A stretch of DNA of 64,000 nucleotides from Haloterrigena sp. KLK7 (GCF_037914945.1 NZ_CP149787.1:2232001-2296000); one strand, 5' to 3'. Shown: positions 34,693 through 43,917, counted from the first letter of the stretch. The notes: a model not told the origin generated them from the sequence alone. Translations and numbers: made by a program.

Positions 34693-35018
34693 AAATCACG
34701 CGCCGGTCTCGGTGTGCGGTGGTCGACGCCGTTCGTCTCGGTCGGTTTCGCCCGTCGGACGAGTGGTCGACGGTGTGAGTGCTACCTGACACGGTTCGAG
34801 CGTCGCGCTGCTCCCGTACGATTTCCGAACCGGAACGGGTTGGGAACGTTCTCGATCGTCCGTCAGTCCGGTCTCGAGGAAGACCGAAACTCGGAGTTCG
34901 GGACGGAACCGGCCGGTTACTCCTCGAGTTTCGCGAACCCATCACTGGGCCGATTCATTCGAGATCGTGACTGTGTCTGACGTAAGAACTATACTGGCGG
35001 CGGCGGTGGGTTACGCCA
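34693..35018. other. Gene-free stretch before sepF
   Basis: No coding frame or strong repeat seen. The last 40 bases (AAGAACTATACTGG) probably contain the sepF promoter. Confidence 0.5.
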
Positions 35019-35381
35019 ATGGGACTTATGAGCAAAATCCTCGGCGGCGGCCAGTCTCGAACGGCCGAGGACTACGTCGAACTGGATCTCGACGACGCGT
35101 CGGCGAGTTCGGCCGAAGCGGCCATGCAGGTACACATCGCCGAAGTCAACGACCAGGCCGACGCGATCGACATCAAAGACGCCGTCTACGACGGCGACAT
35201 CGTCATCGCCGACATCACGCGTCTGCGGACCTCGGACAGCACCGTCGAACACATCGTCGACGAACTCCGGCAGGTCGCCCAGGAGGTCGACGGCGACATC
35301 GTCCGGAAGGGCGACGATCAGATCATCATCACGCCGACCGGCGTCCACATCAGCCGCGAGAAACTGGGCCAGCGGGCCTGA
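35019..35381 (+). CDS. sepF: Cell division protein SepF
   Basis: A 120-residue SepF, the membrane anchor of FtsZ in Euryarchaeota. The N-terminus MGLMSKILGGG is the amphipathic membrane-targeting helix, followed by an acidic linker (residues 12-35) and the SepF core (YDGDIVIADITRLRTSDSTVEHIVDELRQVAQEVDGDIVRKGDDQIIITPTG). Start at the first ATG keeps the targeting helix. Length is normal for haloarchaea. Confidence 0.92.
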   Translation: MGLMSKILGGGQSRTAEDYVELDLDDASASSAEAAMQVHIAEVNDQADAIDIKDAVYDGDIVIADITRLRTSDSTVEHIVDELRQVAQEVDGDIVRKGDDQIIITPTGVHISREKLGQRA

Positions 35382-35900
35382 TCCGGTCGCCACCGAATTT
35401 TCTGTGACTCCGTCTCGTTCGAGGGAGGACGGACTCTCGCGCCGATTCGCCGTCTGGAGATCGTAGCCGTCCGACCATCGCTCGGTAGTGTCCATTGGTA
35501 CCGCGTATCGCGGTACCGACCTGTGATCCGGCGATGTTATCCGGGTTTTGTTGCCGACTCCGGTGACGAACCCGGCGCGTAGTGACCGTCCGTCTCGAGT
35601 CCCCTGTAATCGATCCCGTCGCTGCGGTCGAATAAAGGCCGGGCATACGATGGGTAACGGAGCTGTCACGAGTGGCGACGCGTCGCTGCCGTGGTTGCGG
35701 AGCCGCGGTACGGCTTACCCTGAGACGTAGTTGAAAGGGGATCTCGAGCCAATCCGTGGCCACAGCATGAGCACGCGACTACCGAACCCACCCGGTCCGG
35801 GACGGGGCCCGGACTCGAGGCGGCGCGATCGAAGACGTCGCCCGCCGGCTGCGTCGGACGGACGACCGAAGCGACGAGCGGACGCCGGAGGTGTGCGGCC
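35382..35900. other. Gene-free stretch with one strong palindrome
   Basis: No supported coding frame in about 520 bp. At 35497-35517 GGTACCGCG and CGCGGTACC flank TAT, a perfect 9-bp stem. The stretch ends at the GTG of the sulfite reductase fusion, about 385 bp downstream of the palindrome. Confidence 0.55.
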
Positions 35901-38333
35901 GTGAGCGACGCGCCGCGCGTCGTCTCGCCGTCGTGGCTCGAGGCCCACCGTGAGTCGGTGACGGTCGTCGACGTCCGCGAGCAGCGCGATTACGAGGAAC
36001 TGGGACGCGTTCCGGGCGCGGTCAACGTCCCAGCCGAGGCGTTCCGCGACCCGAGTAGCGTAGCCGAGGGGAAACTCCCCGGTGCGGAGGCCTTCGCCGA
36101 CCGCATGAGCGAGGCGGGGATCGAGTGCGGTGACGCCGTCGTCGCCGTCGACGACGAGCGCGGTGTCGACGCGGCCCGGTTCCTGCTGACCGCCGCCGTC
36201 TACGGCCACGAGGGGGATCTCTACCTGCTCGACGGCGGTCTCGAGGCGTGGCTCGAGGAGACCGAAGCCGACCTCGAGACGACCGACTCCGAATCGGAAT
36301 CGAAGGCGGGGTCGGAGCCGACGCCGCCGACGACGTACGAGGCCGTCAGACGGGACGACGCACCGATCGTCGACCGCGAGGGCGTCGAATCGGCCGTCGA
36401 GGGCGACGCCGTCGTCGTCGACACCCGGACGGCGGCCGAGTACGACCAGTCACACATCCCGGGTGCGGTGCAACTCGGCTGGGAGACCCTGCTCGAGGAC
36501 GACACCGGCCGACTGAAGCCCGAGGACGAACTCGAGGCGTTGCTCGCCGATCGGGGCATCGAGCCGGACGAACGGATCGTCCTCTACTGTAACACCGCGC
36601 GCAGGCTGAGCCACACCTACGTCGTCCTCCGCCATCTCGGCTACGAGGCCGTCGAGTTCTACGAGGGGAGTCTGACCGACTGGGTGCGCGCGGAGGCCCC
36701 CGAGTGGGACCCCGTCGACCTCAAGCGGCAGGTCCGCGCCTACGCCGACGCGGGCGGATTCGATGCGATGGTCGAGGAGCTCGGCGAGGACGTCCTCGGC
36801 CGGCTGAAGCTGATCGGCCTCTACCACCAGAAACAGCGGGGCTACTTCATGCTCCGCACGCGGGCGCCCGGCGGGATCCTCACCGCCGAACAGGCCCGCG
36901 TGATCGGCGAGGTCGCCGACGAGTTCGCCCGCGCGCCCGAGGCGTACGGCGGGCCGGATCAGAACCCCGTCTTCGGGGACGGCTATCTCGACGCGACCAC
37001 GCGACAGGACATCCAGATGCACTGGATTCGGATCGAAGACATCGACGAGATCTGGGACCGCTACGAGGCGGTCGGCCTCGAGACGATGCAGGCCTGTGGC
37101 AACTCGGTGCGCAACGTCGTCGGCTGTCCCGCCGCGGGGATCGATTCCGGCGAGACGATCGACGTCCGGCCGACCGTCGAGCGCGTCAGCGAGCGGTTCT
37201 TGGGGGACCACCACTACGCTAACCTCCCGCGGAAGTTCAAGGTCAGCGTCACCGGCTGTCACGAGGACTGCGCCCGATCGGGAATCCAGGATCTGGGGCT
37301 GACACCGGCCGTGAAAGACGGCAAGGACGGTTTCGCCGCCCGCGTCGGTGGCGGCCTTTCGGACGGGCCGCGCGTCGCCAGCGACATCGATCTCTTCGTC
37401 GAACCCGAGCAGGTCGACGACCTCGTGGCCGCGATGGCCGACCTGTTCATGGACCGAGGTAGCTACCTCGACACCGCCGTCAACCGCCTGCGCTTCCTCG
37501 TCGAGGAGCTCGGCCCCGAGCGATTCAGGGAGGAACTCGAGTCCTACGCCGACTTCGCGTTCGAGTCGCCCGACGAGGCGCTGACGACCGACTATCGGGG
37601 CGACCACGTCGGCGTCCACGAGCAGGACGACGGCCGCTCCTACGTGGGACTGAACGTCCCGACGGGTCGACTGGGCGGCGACGAGTTGGCGGAACTGGCG
37701 CGACTCGCCGACGACCTCGGCGACGGCGAACTCCGGCTGACGCCCAACCAGAACGTGCTCGTCCCCCACCTCGCGGACGACGCGCTCGAGGCGTTTCTCG
37801 ACCGGCCGGTCGTCGAGCGCTACAGCCCCGATCCCGGTCCCTTCACGCGCGGAATCGTCACCTGCACGGGACGGGAGTTCTGCAACTACGGGATCATCGA
37901 GACGAAGAACCGCGCGATCAGGTGGGCCCGCGAGCTCGACGACTGGGCCGAGGAGACCGGTATCGCGGACGACCACGACGCGATCCGCGTTCATATGTCC
38001 GGTTGTTCGGCCTCCTGCGCCCAGCCCCAACTCGGCGACTTCGGCCTCCGCGGCGAGGTGTATCGGGACGACTACGAGTCCGGCCGCGCGGCCGACCTCG
38101 GGCTGGGCGGCGACCTCGGGAGCGACGAGTTCATCGACTGGTTGGTCGGCAAGATCCCGATCGACGACGTTCCGGGCGTGATCCGGGAGACGATGCTCGC
38201 CTACGAGCGCGACCGCGAGGACGGCGAATCGTTCGCCGACTGGACCGACCGAAAGTCCGACGCGGAACTGCGCGAGCTCGTCGCGGGGCGTCCGACGACC
38301 GAGCCGCCCGCGATCGGCACGGAGGTGAGCTGA
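35901..38333 (+). CDS. Tandem rhodanese - siroheme sulfite/nitrite reductase fusion
   Basis: An 810-residue fusion. Residues about 8-125 are a first rhodanese-like domain (VTVVDVREQRDYEELGRVPGAVNVP ... YLLDGGLEAW) with no Cys at the active position. Residues about 165-275 are a second one with VVDTRTAAEYDQSHIPGA and the persulfide Cys230 in LYCNTARR. From about 300 it is a ferredoxin-type nitrite/sulfite reductase (LRTRAPGGILT, ACGNSVRNVVGCP, TGCHEDCA), with the siroheme-4Fe-4S ligands Cys655/Cys661 (C-x5-C) and Cys702/Cys706 (C-x3-C). It would reduce sulfite to sulfide, or nitrite to ammonia, using a sulfur-carrying module in the same chain. GTG start. It abuts the next gene with no gap. Confidence 0.88.
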   Translation: MSDAPRVVSPSWLEAHRESVTVVDVREQRDYEELGRVPGAVNVPAEAFRDPSSVAEGKLPGAEAFADRMSEAGIECGDAVVAVDDERGVDAARFLLTAAVYGHEGDLYLLDGGLEAWLEETEADLETTDSESESKAGSEPTPPTTYEAVRRDDAPIVDREGVESAVEGDAVVVDTRTAAEYDQSHIPGAVQLGWETLLEDDTGRLKPEDELEALLADRGIEPDERIVLYCNTARRLSHTYVVLRHLGYEAVEFYEGSLTDWVRAEAPEWDPVDLKRQVRAYADAGGFDAMVEELGEDVLGRLKLIGLYHQKQRGYFMLRTRAPGGILTAEQARVIGEVADEFARAPEAYGGPDQNPVFGDGYLDATTRQDIQMHWIRIEDIDEIWDRYEAVGLETMQACGNSVRNVVGCPAAGIDSGETIDVRPTVERVSERFLGDHHYANLPRKFKVSVTGCHEDCARSGIQDLGLTPAVKDGKDGFAARVGGGLSDGPRVASDIDLFVEPEQVDDLVAAMADLFMDRGSYLDTAVNRLRFLVEELGPERFREELESYADFAFESPDEALTTDYRGDHVGVHEQDDGRSYVGLNVPTGRLGGDELAELARLADDLGDGELRLTPNQNVLVPHLADDALEAFLDRPVVERYSPDPGPFTRGIVTCTGREFCNYGIIETKNRAIRWARELDDWAEETGIADDHDAIRVHMSGCSASCAQPQLGDFGLRGEVYRDDYESGRAADLGLGGDLGSDEFIDWLVGKIPIDDVPGVIRETMLAYERDREDGESFADWTDRKSDAELRELVAGRPTTEPPAIGTEVS

Positions 38334-39590
38334 ATGTCCGCGGACAACCAGCCGTCGGTGCCCGAGCCGAACTCCCGAGCCGAGCCGAAGGGCGTCGGTG
38401 GAGATCCGCGCGAACTGAACGACGACGTGACGGAGCCGCCGGGGAAGATCTGGTTCCGCGACTTAGACGAGGCGGTGATCGAGGCCGATCGCTGTATCCA
38501 GTGTGCCTCCTGTGTCGCGGCCTGTCCCTCCGACTCGATCGGGATCGACGAGGAGGAACAGCGACCGACGCTGGTCAAGATGTGCACCGGCTGTTCGCGC
38601 TGCTGGGACTTCTGTCCCCGCAGCGGCCTCCGCTACGAGCGCCACCTCGAGCTGACCGCCGAGGAGCGCGCCCTCGACGACCCCGAGACGTACGCCGCGC
38701 GAGCGAGCGGCGACGCCGCGGCGGCCGGGCAGGACGGCGGCGCCGTAACGGCCCTGCTGGCCGAACTGATCGAATCCGGCGAACTCGACGGCGCCGTCGT
38801 CGCCAGGGAGAGCGACGCGGACCCGCTGCGCGGCGAGCCCTTCCTCGCGACCTCCCGCGAGGACCTGCTCGAGGCCGGCGGCAGCATCTACAATCAGACG
38901 ATGGGACTCGGCCGAATCGACGACCTGCTGGCCGACGAGGGGCTCGATCCGGCCGAGACGGACCTCGCGCTCGTCGGCCCGCCCTGCGTGATTCAGGGTG
39001 CGACCGCGCTCGACCGGTACGACCACGAGCCGGCCGACCCGATCGCGCTGACGGTCGCGCTGATGTGTACGCGTAGCTTCGAGCACGGGCGGCTGGTCTC
39101 TCACCTCGAGCGCTTCGACGTCGACCCCGAACGGGTCGACAAACTCGATATCGCCGAGGGCGTGCTCCGCGCCTCCGACGACGACGGGGAGACGCTGCTC
39201 GAGGCCGACGTCGACGAGTTCGGCGCCGCGGGCCTGCGCGGCTGTGAGGAGTGTGCGGACTTCGTCGGCGCCGCGGCAGACATCAGCGCCGGCAACGTCG
39301 GAACGGAAGACCGCGAAACGACGGTCGTCGTCCGCACAGAGACCGGTCGAGCGGCCTGGACGGCGGCGGCCGACGGCCTCGAGGTGACCGAAATCGACCG
39401 GCCGGAGACGCTCGAGCGACTCGCCGACTGGAATCGGCGCCGCGCGGAGTCGACCCTCCCGCGGGAGTACGATCCCGAGGAATCGATCGGTATCACCTAC
39501 GAGGACCACCGCGAGGCCTACGACGGCACCGATCGGGAGCCACAGCCGCTGAACCCGGCTCGAGTCCACCAGTACGAGGAGTGGTGTTGA
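38334..39590 (+). CDS. FrhB/FdhB-like F420 oxidoreductase with two 4Fe-4S clusters
   Basis: A 418-residue protein. Cys54/57/60/64 (CIQCASCVAACP) and Cys84/87/90/94 (CTGCSRCWDFCP) are two ferredoxin-type clusters. From about 130 the chain follows the coenzyme F420 hydrogenase/dehydrogenase beta subunit (GQDGGAVTALLAELIESGELDGAVV; VGPPCVIQGATAL; ALMCTRSFEHG; GCEECADFVGAAADISAGNVG), which binds FAD and F420. Its ATG directly follows the TGA of the sulfite reductase fusion. Haloarchaea make F420 but no hydrogenase of this type, so it most likely feeds electrons from F420H2 to the reductase. Confidence 0.87.
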   Translation: MSADNQPSVPEPNSRAEPKGVGGDPRELNDDVTEPPGKIWFRDLDEAVIEADRCIQCASCVAACPSDSIGIDEEEQRPTLVKMCTGCSRCWDFCPRSGLRYERHLELTAEERALDDPETYAARASGDAAAAGQDGGAVTALLAELIESGELDGAVVARESDADPLRGEPFLATSREDLLEAGGSIYNQTMGLGRIDDLLADEGLDPAETDLALVGPPCVIQGATALDRYDHEPADPIALTVALMCTRSFEHGRLVSHLERFDVDPERVDKLDIAEGVLRASDDDGETLLEADVDEFGAAGLRGCEECADFVGAAADISAGNVGTEDRETTVVVRTETGRAAWTAAADGLEVTEIDRPETLERLADWNRRRAESTLPREYDPEESIGITYEDHREAYDGTDREPQPLNPARVHQYEEWC

Positions 39591-39675
39591 GTTCGAGCGA
39601 CCGGTCCAACGCTCTGTGGCAGCTGACCGGTTCGATTCTCCGTTTCGGCCGACCGAGCGGCAACCGCGGCCGGGT

Positions 39676-39727
39676 GGGACTGAAAGGGGCGACCCGCTGG
39701 CGCTTGCGTCAGCGGGTCGGGGCTTTC
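39676..39727 (+). repeat. Hairpin element, unit 1
   Basis: Constant GGGACTGAAAGGGGC, a 9-bp stem (GACCCGCTG / CAGCGGGTC) with a 10-nt loop, then constant GGGGCTTTC. GAAAG and CTTTC of the flanks can also pair. Four bases separate it from unit 2. Confidence 0.8.
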
Positions 39728-39731
39728 GGGC

Positions 39732-39786
39732 GGGACTGAAAGGGGCTGCGCCGCTCGCCGACTGGACGAGCGGCGCAGGGGCTTTC
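39732..39786 (+). repeat. Hairpin element, unit 2
   Basis: Same flanks as unit 1 (GGGACTGAAAGGGGC and GGGGCTTTC), but the stem is an unrelated 11-bp sequence, TGCGCCGCTCG / CGAGCGGCGCA, with a 9-nt loop. The pairing is kept although the stem sequence is different. Confidence 0.8.
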
Positions 39787-39850
39787 AGGTGTTTTCATCC
39801 GGCGGGAATTCCGGTGGCGGGTTAATACCCAGAGTGCGTAATCCGTTCAC

Positions 39851-40504
39851 ATGACCGGGTTTCGAGCCACAGTCGTCGTCGAGGACCCCGGGGACTGCCC
39901 GATCGCGGACGTCTCGGCGACCGCCGACGAACCGATCACCTCCGTGACGCGGTCGCGCGCGACGACCGACGGGACGGTCGTCGAGGAGTTCGGTATCGCC
40001 GCCGGCGCGGAGACCGAGTCGGTCGACGACGGGACCGCGACCGAACTGACTCCCGTTCAGGCGAACGAACGCGAGGAAATCTATCGGTTCGAACGCGACG
40101 GCGACGCCGACTGCGCGTGCGAGATCGTCGAAGGGACCGGGACGCCGGTCTCCTCGGTCAGCGCACGGGACGGCGCGCTCCGATTAACGTTTCGCACCCT
40201 CGAGTTGACGGAGATCGCCGACATCGTCGACGACCTTCGGGATCGATTCGAGAGCGTCCTCGTCGAAGAGCTCACGCAGGACCACGACGACGAGACGACG
40301 GATCCGGTCCTCGTCGACCGCGACCTGCTCACGACGCGCCAGCGCGAGATCCTCGAGACGGCCCACGAGATGGGGTATTTCGACTATCCGAAGGGTTCGA
40401 ACGCGACGGACGTCGCCGAGGAACTGGGGATCGCTCGGTCGACGTTCACCGAACATCTGGCCGCCGCCCAGACGAAACTGCTCGACGCGCTGCTCGAAAA
40501 ATAA
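39851..40504 (+). CDS. HTH_10 (bacterio-opsin activator type) regulator
   Basis: A 217-residue regulator. The N-terminal about 150 residues contain DPGDCPIADVSA and CACEIVE and lack a known ligand motif. The C-terminus (LLTTRQREILETAHEMGYFDYPKGSNATDVAEELGIARSTFTEHLAAAQTKLLDALL) is a complete HTH_10 domain. It lies between the sulfite reductase operon and citrate synthase; which it controls, if either, is unknown. Confidence 0.87.
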   Translation: MTGFRATVVVEDPGDCPIADVSATADEPITSVTRSRATTDGTVVEEFGIAAGAETESVDDGTATELTPVQANEREEIYRFERDGDADCACEIVEGTGTPVSSVSARDGALRLTFRTLELTEIADIVDDLRDRFESVLVEELTQDHDDETTDPVLVDRDLLTTRQREILETAHEMGYFDYPKGSNATDVAEELGIARSTFTEHLAAAQTKLLDALLEK

Positions 40505-40673
40505 TGAAAAAATTCCTGCGCATATAGTAGTTGGTGACCGAACGTCTAATTAGACTCCCTACTAACTCGTTCGGTTGTTCATATGACCGGAACGAAACGG
40601 AGACATCGCACGCGTTTAGCCGTGACGGCGAACAAACGACAATACTTTTCCAATGGGGTGCGAAACACCGACT

Positions 40674-41822
40674 ATGGCTGACGATCTCAAGAAAGGACTG
40701 GAGGGAGTCCTTGTCGCAGAGTCAGGACTCAGCTCGATCGATGGCGACGCCGGTCGACTGATCTATCGAGGGTACTCGATCGAGGATCTCGCTCGCGGCG
40801 CGAGCTACGAGGAAGTCCTCTATCTCCTCTGGCACGGCGAACTCCCGACCGCCGACGAACTCGAGGAGTTCTCCGCAGCGCTCTCCGAGGAGCGGACGGT
40901 TCACGACGACGTCCTCGATGCCATGGAGCGGCTCGCGGCGGCCGACGAGCGGCCGATGGCGGCGCTCCGGACCGCGGTTTCGATGTTCTCGGCCTACGAG
41001 CCCGAGAACGACGCCGAGCCCGAGGATCTCGAGGCGACGATGCGCAAGGGGCGGCGCATCACCGCCAAGATCCCGACCGCGCTGGCGGCCTTCGAGCGCT
41101 ACCGTCTCGGCGAGGAACCCGTCGACCCCCATCCCGACCTGGGGCTGGCGGCGAACTTCCTGTACATGCTGACTGACGAGGTGCCCAGCGACGTCCACGC
41201 CGAAACCTTCGACCAGGCGCTGATCCTGCACGCGGACCACGGCCTGAACGCCTCGACGTTTACGTCGATGGTGATCGGCTCGACGATGGCCGACATCTAC
41301 AGCGCCGTGACCGGCGGTGTCAGCGCCCTCTCCGGCCCGCTCCACGGCGGCGCTAATCAGGACGTCATGGAAGTGCTGATGGAGATCGACGAGAGCAACA
41401 AGGACCCCCTCGAGTGGGTCGAGGAAGCCACCGACGAGGGTCGACGCATCCCCGGCTTCGGCCACCGCGTCTACAACGTCAAGGACCCCCGCGCGAAGAT
41501 CCTGCAAGAGCGCAGCAAGGAACTCGCCGAGAGCGGCGACTCGAAGTGGTACGACATCACCACCACGATCGAGGAGTACCTCTCCCAGGAGAAGGGACTG
41601 GCCGAGAAGGGAATCGCCCCGAACGTCGACTTCTACTCCGGATCCGTCTACTACCAGCTGGGGATCCCGATCGATATGTACACGCCCATCTTCGCGATGA
41701 GCCGCGCCGGCGGCTGGGTCGGTCACGTCCTCGAGTACCAGGAGGACAACCGCCTCATCCGCCCGCTCTCGCGATACACCGGTCCCGAGGATCAGGAGTT
41801 CGTCCCGGTCGAAGAGCGGTAA
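40674..41822 (+). CDS. gltA: Citrate synthase
   Basis: A 382-residue type I-like archaeal citrate synthase condensing acetyl-CoA and oxaloacetate. Visible are DGDAGRLIYRGYSIEDLA (N-terminal signature), LHADHGLNASTFT (catalytic His), GPLHGGANQDVMEVL, GFGHRVYNVKDPRAKIL (catalytic His and CoA loop) and VDFYSGSVYYQLGIPIDMYTPIFAMSRAGGW (Asp). The ATG at 40674 is used because it gives the usual start ADDLKKGLEGVLVAES. Confidence 0.96.
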   Translation: MADDLKKGLEGVLVAESGLSSIDGDAGRLIYRGYSIEDLARGASYEEVLYLLWHGELPTADELEEFSAALSEERTVHDDVLDAMERLAAADERPMAALRTAVSMFSAYEPENDAEPEDLEATMRKGRRITAKIPTALAAFERYRLGEEPVDPHPDLGLAANFLYMLTDEVPSDVHAETFDQALILHADHGLNASTFTSMVIGSTMADIYSAVTGGVSALSGPLHGGANQDVMEVLMEIDESNKDPLEWVEEATDEGRRIPGFGHRVYNVKDPRAKILQERSKELAESGDSKWYDITTTIEEYLSQEKGLAEKGIAPNVDFYSGSVYYQLGIPIDMYTPIFAMSRAGGWVGHVLEYQEDNRLIRPLSRYTGPEDQEFVPVEER

Positions 41823-41960
41823 CGCGTTCGTCTCGCCACCCCATCGATTCGGTTTTTCCGTCTCGCGGTGTCTCGCTCCGCCCGTTTCACTGTCGTCGAT
41901 CGGACCGCCAGTACGGTTCCGACCGGTACGGGCAAGACGACGGCGTTCGAACGCCGACGT

Positions 41961-42368
41961 GTGCTCGTCTTCGTCTACGGAACGCTGACCGAACCCGACC
42001 GAGTCGCGGCGCTGCTCGAGGACGGCCCCGGCGAGTACGAGTTCGTCGGCCCGGCGACGCTCGAGGGACTGCACCGCGTCGACGGCCGGTATCCGACGCT
42101 CGTTCCGGGCGGTAGCGTCGAGGGTCGACTCCTCTCGGTCGACGGACCCGCGCTCGAGCGACTCGATCGCTACGAGGGCGTCGAGCGCGGACTGTACGTT
42201 CGGGTCGCGGTTTCGGGACCGGACGATCGGCGCGTCTGGATCTACGTCGGCGATCCGGATCGGCTCGGCGTCGACGCTACCGATGCCTGGCCGAACGTGC
42301 GTCCGTTTCGCGACGCGGTTCGCTCCTCTATCGTGCCGGACGATACCATGGTAGTAGGAGGCGAATGA
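41961..42368 (+). CDS. Gamma-glutamylcyclotransferase-like protein
   Basis: A 135-residue GGCT-fold protein. The substrate-binding VFVYGTLTEPDRV is at residues 3-15 and the catalytic Glu is in LERLDRYEGVE (about residue 72). Bacterial and archaeal relatives act on gamma-glutamyl amines or peptides. The GTG at 41961 places the YGTL motif at its normal distance from the start; the open frame reaches back to 41868, so the start is not certain. Follows citrate synthase after about 140 bp. Confidence 0.8.
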   Translation: MLVFVYGTLTEPDRVAALLEDGPGEYEFVGPATLEGLHRVDGRYPTLVPGGSVEGRLLSVDGPALERLDRYEGVERGLYVRVAVSGPDDRRVWIYVGDPDRLGVDATDAWPNVRPFRDAVRSSIVPDDTMVVGGE

Positions 42369-42446
42369 CGTCCGTCTGCCAACCGTCAGACACGGCCGTC
42401 TCTTCGCTTCTATCTGGCGATTTCACTTTTACCCCGGAGCCATGAG

Positions 42447-42535
42447 CTTTATATGCTCCGCGTTCCGTTCTACACTCGCACGTCACACGCCGTGCATTCC
42501 CTGTATTCCCTGTCGTGTTGCCGATCCGGCAACAC
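42447..42535 (+). promoter_or_regulatory. Promoter and structured leader of threonine deaminase
   Basis: CTTTATAT at 42447-42454 is a good TATA element and predicts a transcript start near 42478, about 140 nt before the ilvA ATG. The leader contains a tandem 9-mer (ATTCCCTGT at 42496-42504 and 42505-42513) and a perfect hairpin GTGTTGCCG-ATC-CGGCAACAC (42515-42535). The distance is unusually long for a haloarchaeon. Confidence 0.45.
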
Positions 42536-42620
42536 TGTCCTGTTGGGGCCGCCGTGAACGCCGGGCCGACCGGCCGACGGTCCCCGACAGTCTTACACCA
42601 CCCGCCCCATAGTCGGGCGT

Positions 42621-43832
42621 ATGCTCGAACTCGACGATATTCTCGAGGCTCGCGAACGGGTACGGGAAACGTCCAGACACACGCCGCTCGAGCGATCGCA
42701 CACCTATTCGTCGATGACCGGCGCCGAGGTACACCTGAAACTGGAGAACTTCCAGCGGACGGGCGCGTTCAAGATCCGCGGGGCGACCAACCGAATCGCG
42801 ACGCTCTCCGAGGACCAGAAGGACGCGGGCGTCGTCACCGCCAGCGCCGGCAACCACGCACAGGGGGTCGCACTCGCCGCGACTCGATCCGGCGTCGACT
42901 CGAAGATCGTCATGCCCGAACACGCCCCGATCTCGAAGGTCAAAGCGACCAGAAACTACGGCGCCGAGGTCGTGCTGGCGGGCCGAGACTACAACGAAGC
43001 CGCCGAGCGCGCCCACGAGATCGAACGCGAGGAAGATCGCACCTACGTCCACGCGTTCGACGACGAGTACGTGATGGCCGGCCAGGGCACCATCGGCCTC
43101 GAGATCCTCGAGGACTGCCCCGACGTCGAGACCGTCGTCGTCCCCATCGGCGGCGGCGGGCTCATCAGCGGGATCGCGACCGCGATCAAGGAGCGAAAGC
43201 CCGATACCCGCGTGATCGGCGTCCAGGCCGCGGGCGCCTCGAGCGCCGCCGCCTCGCTCGAGAAGGGCGAGCGGATCTCGATCGACGAGGTCGACACCAT
43301 CGCCGACGGTATCGCGACCCGCAGCGTCGGCGAGCAGACCTTCCCCTATATTCAGGAGTACGTCGACGAGGTCGTCACCGTCTCCGACCCCGAGATCGCC
43401 GTCGCCCTGGTCTACCTGCTCGAGCGCTCGAAGACCGTCGTCGAGGGCGCGGGCGCGGTGCCGCTGGCGGCCGTCCTCTTCGAGAAGTTCGACTACGCCG
43501 AGGGCGAGGTCATCGTTCCCGCGCTCTGTGGCGGCAACATCGACCTCAACACGCTGACTAACGTGATCGTCCGCGGCCTCGTCGAGACCGGCCGCTACCT
43601 GAAGATCCGAACCGTGCTGAAGGACCGCCCTGGCGCGCTCGAGGACCTCCTCGATATCTTCACCGCCCACCAGGCGAACATCTACGCCATCCACCACGAT
43701 CGGACCTCTCGCGACGTCGAGATGAGCGATACGGAAGTCGAGATCGAACTCGAGATGCGCGGCCCCGACCACGTCGACGCCTTCCTCTCGGACCTCCGCG
43801 AGGCCGGCTACGAGGTCGACGTCCTCGCCTGA
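42621..43832 (+). CDS. ilvA: Threonine ammonia-lyase with ACT domain
   Basis: A 403-residue PLP enzyme converting threonine to 2-oxobutanoate, the first step of isoleucine synthesis. KLENFQRTGAFKIRGA carries the PLP lysine (about residue 52), SAGNHAQGVA and VPIGGGGLISGIA bind the cofactor phosphate. The C-terminal ACT domain (about 330-403, RTVLKDRPGALEDLLDIF) suggests allosteric control by an amino acid. RidA, encoded 0.4 kb downstream, would clear the enamine by-product. Confidence 0.94.
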   Translation: MLELDDILEARERVRETSRHTPLERSHTYSSMTGAEVHLKLENFQRTGAFKIRGATNRIATLSEDQKDAGVVTASAGNHAQGVALAATRSGVDSKIVMPEHAPISKVKATRNYGAEVVLAGRDYNEAAERAHEIEREEDRTYVHAFDDEYVMAGQGTIGLEILEDCPDVETVVVPIGGGGLISGIATAIKERKPDTRVIGVQAAGASSAAASLEKGERISIDEVDTIADGIATRSVGEQTFPYIQEYVDEVVTVSDPEIAVALVYLLERSKTVVEGAGAVPLAAVLFEKFDYAEGEVIVPALCGGNIDLNTLTNVIVRGLVETGRYLKIRTVLKDRPGALEDLLDIFTAHQANIYAIHHDRTSRDVEMSDTEVEIELEMRGPDHVDAFLSDLREAGYEVDVLA

Positions 43833-43917
43833 TCGGTTCGGCGCGATCGCTCGTTCGTACGACGACCGCGTCCGGTCAGTTCACTATGCTTTTCCCGTCA
43901 GTCGGCAATAACGCGAT

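Noticed and set aside
39676-39786. CRISPR array
   Set aside because: Only two units exist, the variable parts are self-complementary stems, and no cas gene is near.
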